Shown: positions 59,641 through 59,872 of the stretch, one piece after another
How positions within the stretch are numbered: position 1 is the first letter of the stretch
How the letters are laid out: every line of letters begins with the position of its first letter
Source: Mycobacterium kyorinense
Lineage (GTDB): Bacteria; Actinomycetota; Actinomycetes; Mycobacteriales; Mycobacteriaceae
DNA length: 59,872 nucleotides
Reading direction: 5' to 3'
Assembly (NCBI RefSeq): GCF_002101735.1
Contig: NZ_LQPE01000161.1
Location: 1-59,872 of the forward strand
The notes under the pieces: model-generated
The model's input: only the letters and a program-made list of their open reading frames with translations
Told to the model about the DNA's origin: nothing
Databases searched by the model: none
Position numbers and translations under genes: made by a program

Positions 59641-59872
59641 AACGCTCCTCCTCAATGATGTTGGGTACCAACCCAATTCAGAGGTTAGGCCGCGTTAGCA
59701 GGCTATTGTGACGGCGAAGTTAACCGATACGGGTTCTTGACGGAAGCGACGCCAATCCTTACGGATTTTTAGCGGGTGTCGTAGGCCTCACCACTGCTGA
59801 CCGGAAAATACCCACGGTGAGGTGACGGCGTGAAGCGGCCCGCAGGGCTGGTGGAGCGGGTGGTGTTGGAAT
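59641..59872. other. Leader of the PE-PE-PPE operon and window edge
   Basis: No gene is assignable in these 232 bases. CCTCACC and GGTGAGG form an inverted repeat on either side of about 29 bases near 59787-59822. A short open frame (VKRPAGLVERVVLE) starts near 59830 and runs off the edge; it could be the start of a plus-strand gene, but is too short to judge. Confidence 0.4.

Noticed and set aside
59830..59872. Start of a plus-strand gene at the right edge
   Set aside because: Only 14 codons are visible, with no ribosome site; cannot be judged.

Overview
The window is GC-rich DNA from a Mycobacterium. The evidence is the gene order, which follows the M. tuberculosis Rv2689c to Rv2737c block almost gene for gene (sigA, sigB, ideR, sthA, nrdR, lexA, fadE20, hflX, dapF, miaA, miaB, recX, recA), together with PE and PPE-SVP proteins at both ends and mycobacterial SOS and recA promoter motifs. 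PPE-SVP genes point to a slow grower. It does not look like the M. tuberculosis complex. Relative to the order I remember, there are extra genes: a glutamate-type ABC transporter, a VapBC pair, a DEAD-box helicase, a secreted serine protease, two additional DMT transporters, and a lipoprotein pair in front of recA. Rv names are used below as comparisons from memory, not as search results.

Layout. 1-5600: an accessory left flank with a palindromic 69-bp element, an FAD monooxygenase facing a SpoIIAA-like protein across an operator-like region, a two-component system, and a divergent PE/PPE pair whose PPE is frameshifted. 5700-11400: an RNA methyltransferase, a KimA-type potassium importer facing the TrkA-type regulators CeoB/CeoC, and small conserved genes. 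11500-16800: dut, cei, suhB, ppgK and conserved unknowns. 16970-23250: the sigma factors SigA and SigB and the iron regulator IdeR, with a SigE/SigH-type promoter in front of sigB. 23250-34000: sthA, hydrolases, nitrobindin, NrdR, and the chiZ-lexA SOS pair with its operators. 34100-42000: TerC protein, fadE20, a DEAD-box helicase, hflX, dapF and miaA. 42000-44900: three tandem DMT transporters. 45100-52300: DUF349 protein, miaB, the ABC transporter and VapBC. 52360-55350: recX and recA; recA carries an in-frame 437-residue intein and has both a RecA-NDp promoter and an SOS box. 55557-59640: a lipoprotein/membrane protein pair, clpC2, and a PE, PE, PPE operon.

The genes fall into a few working groups. 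Stress transcription uses sigA, sigB and ideR. DNA-damage control uses lexA, chiZ, recA and recX, with LexA-type boxes at chiZ, lexA and recA. tRNA modification and peptidoglycan precursor synthesis sit together as miaA, dapF and miaB. The most unusual items are: (1) a PE protein whose C-terminus is a copy of the PPE-SVP tail of its PPE neighbour; (2) a PPE-SVP protein ending in a SHOCT domain and broken at a run of cytosines; (3) an M. tuberculosis-type RecA intein outside the M. tuberculosis complex, shortened by three residues beside a catalytic aspartate of its homing endonuclease; and (4) the tandem DMT triplication. I saw no tRNA, rRNA, CRISPR array, prophage or intact insertion sequence.
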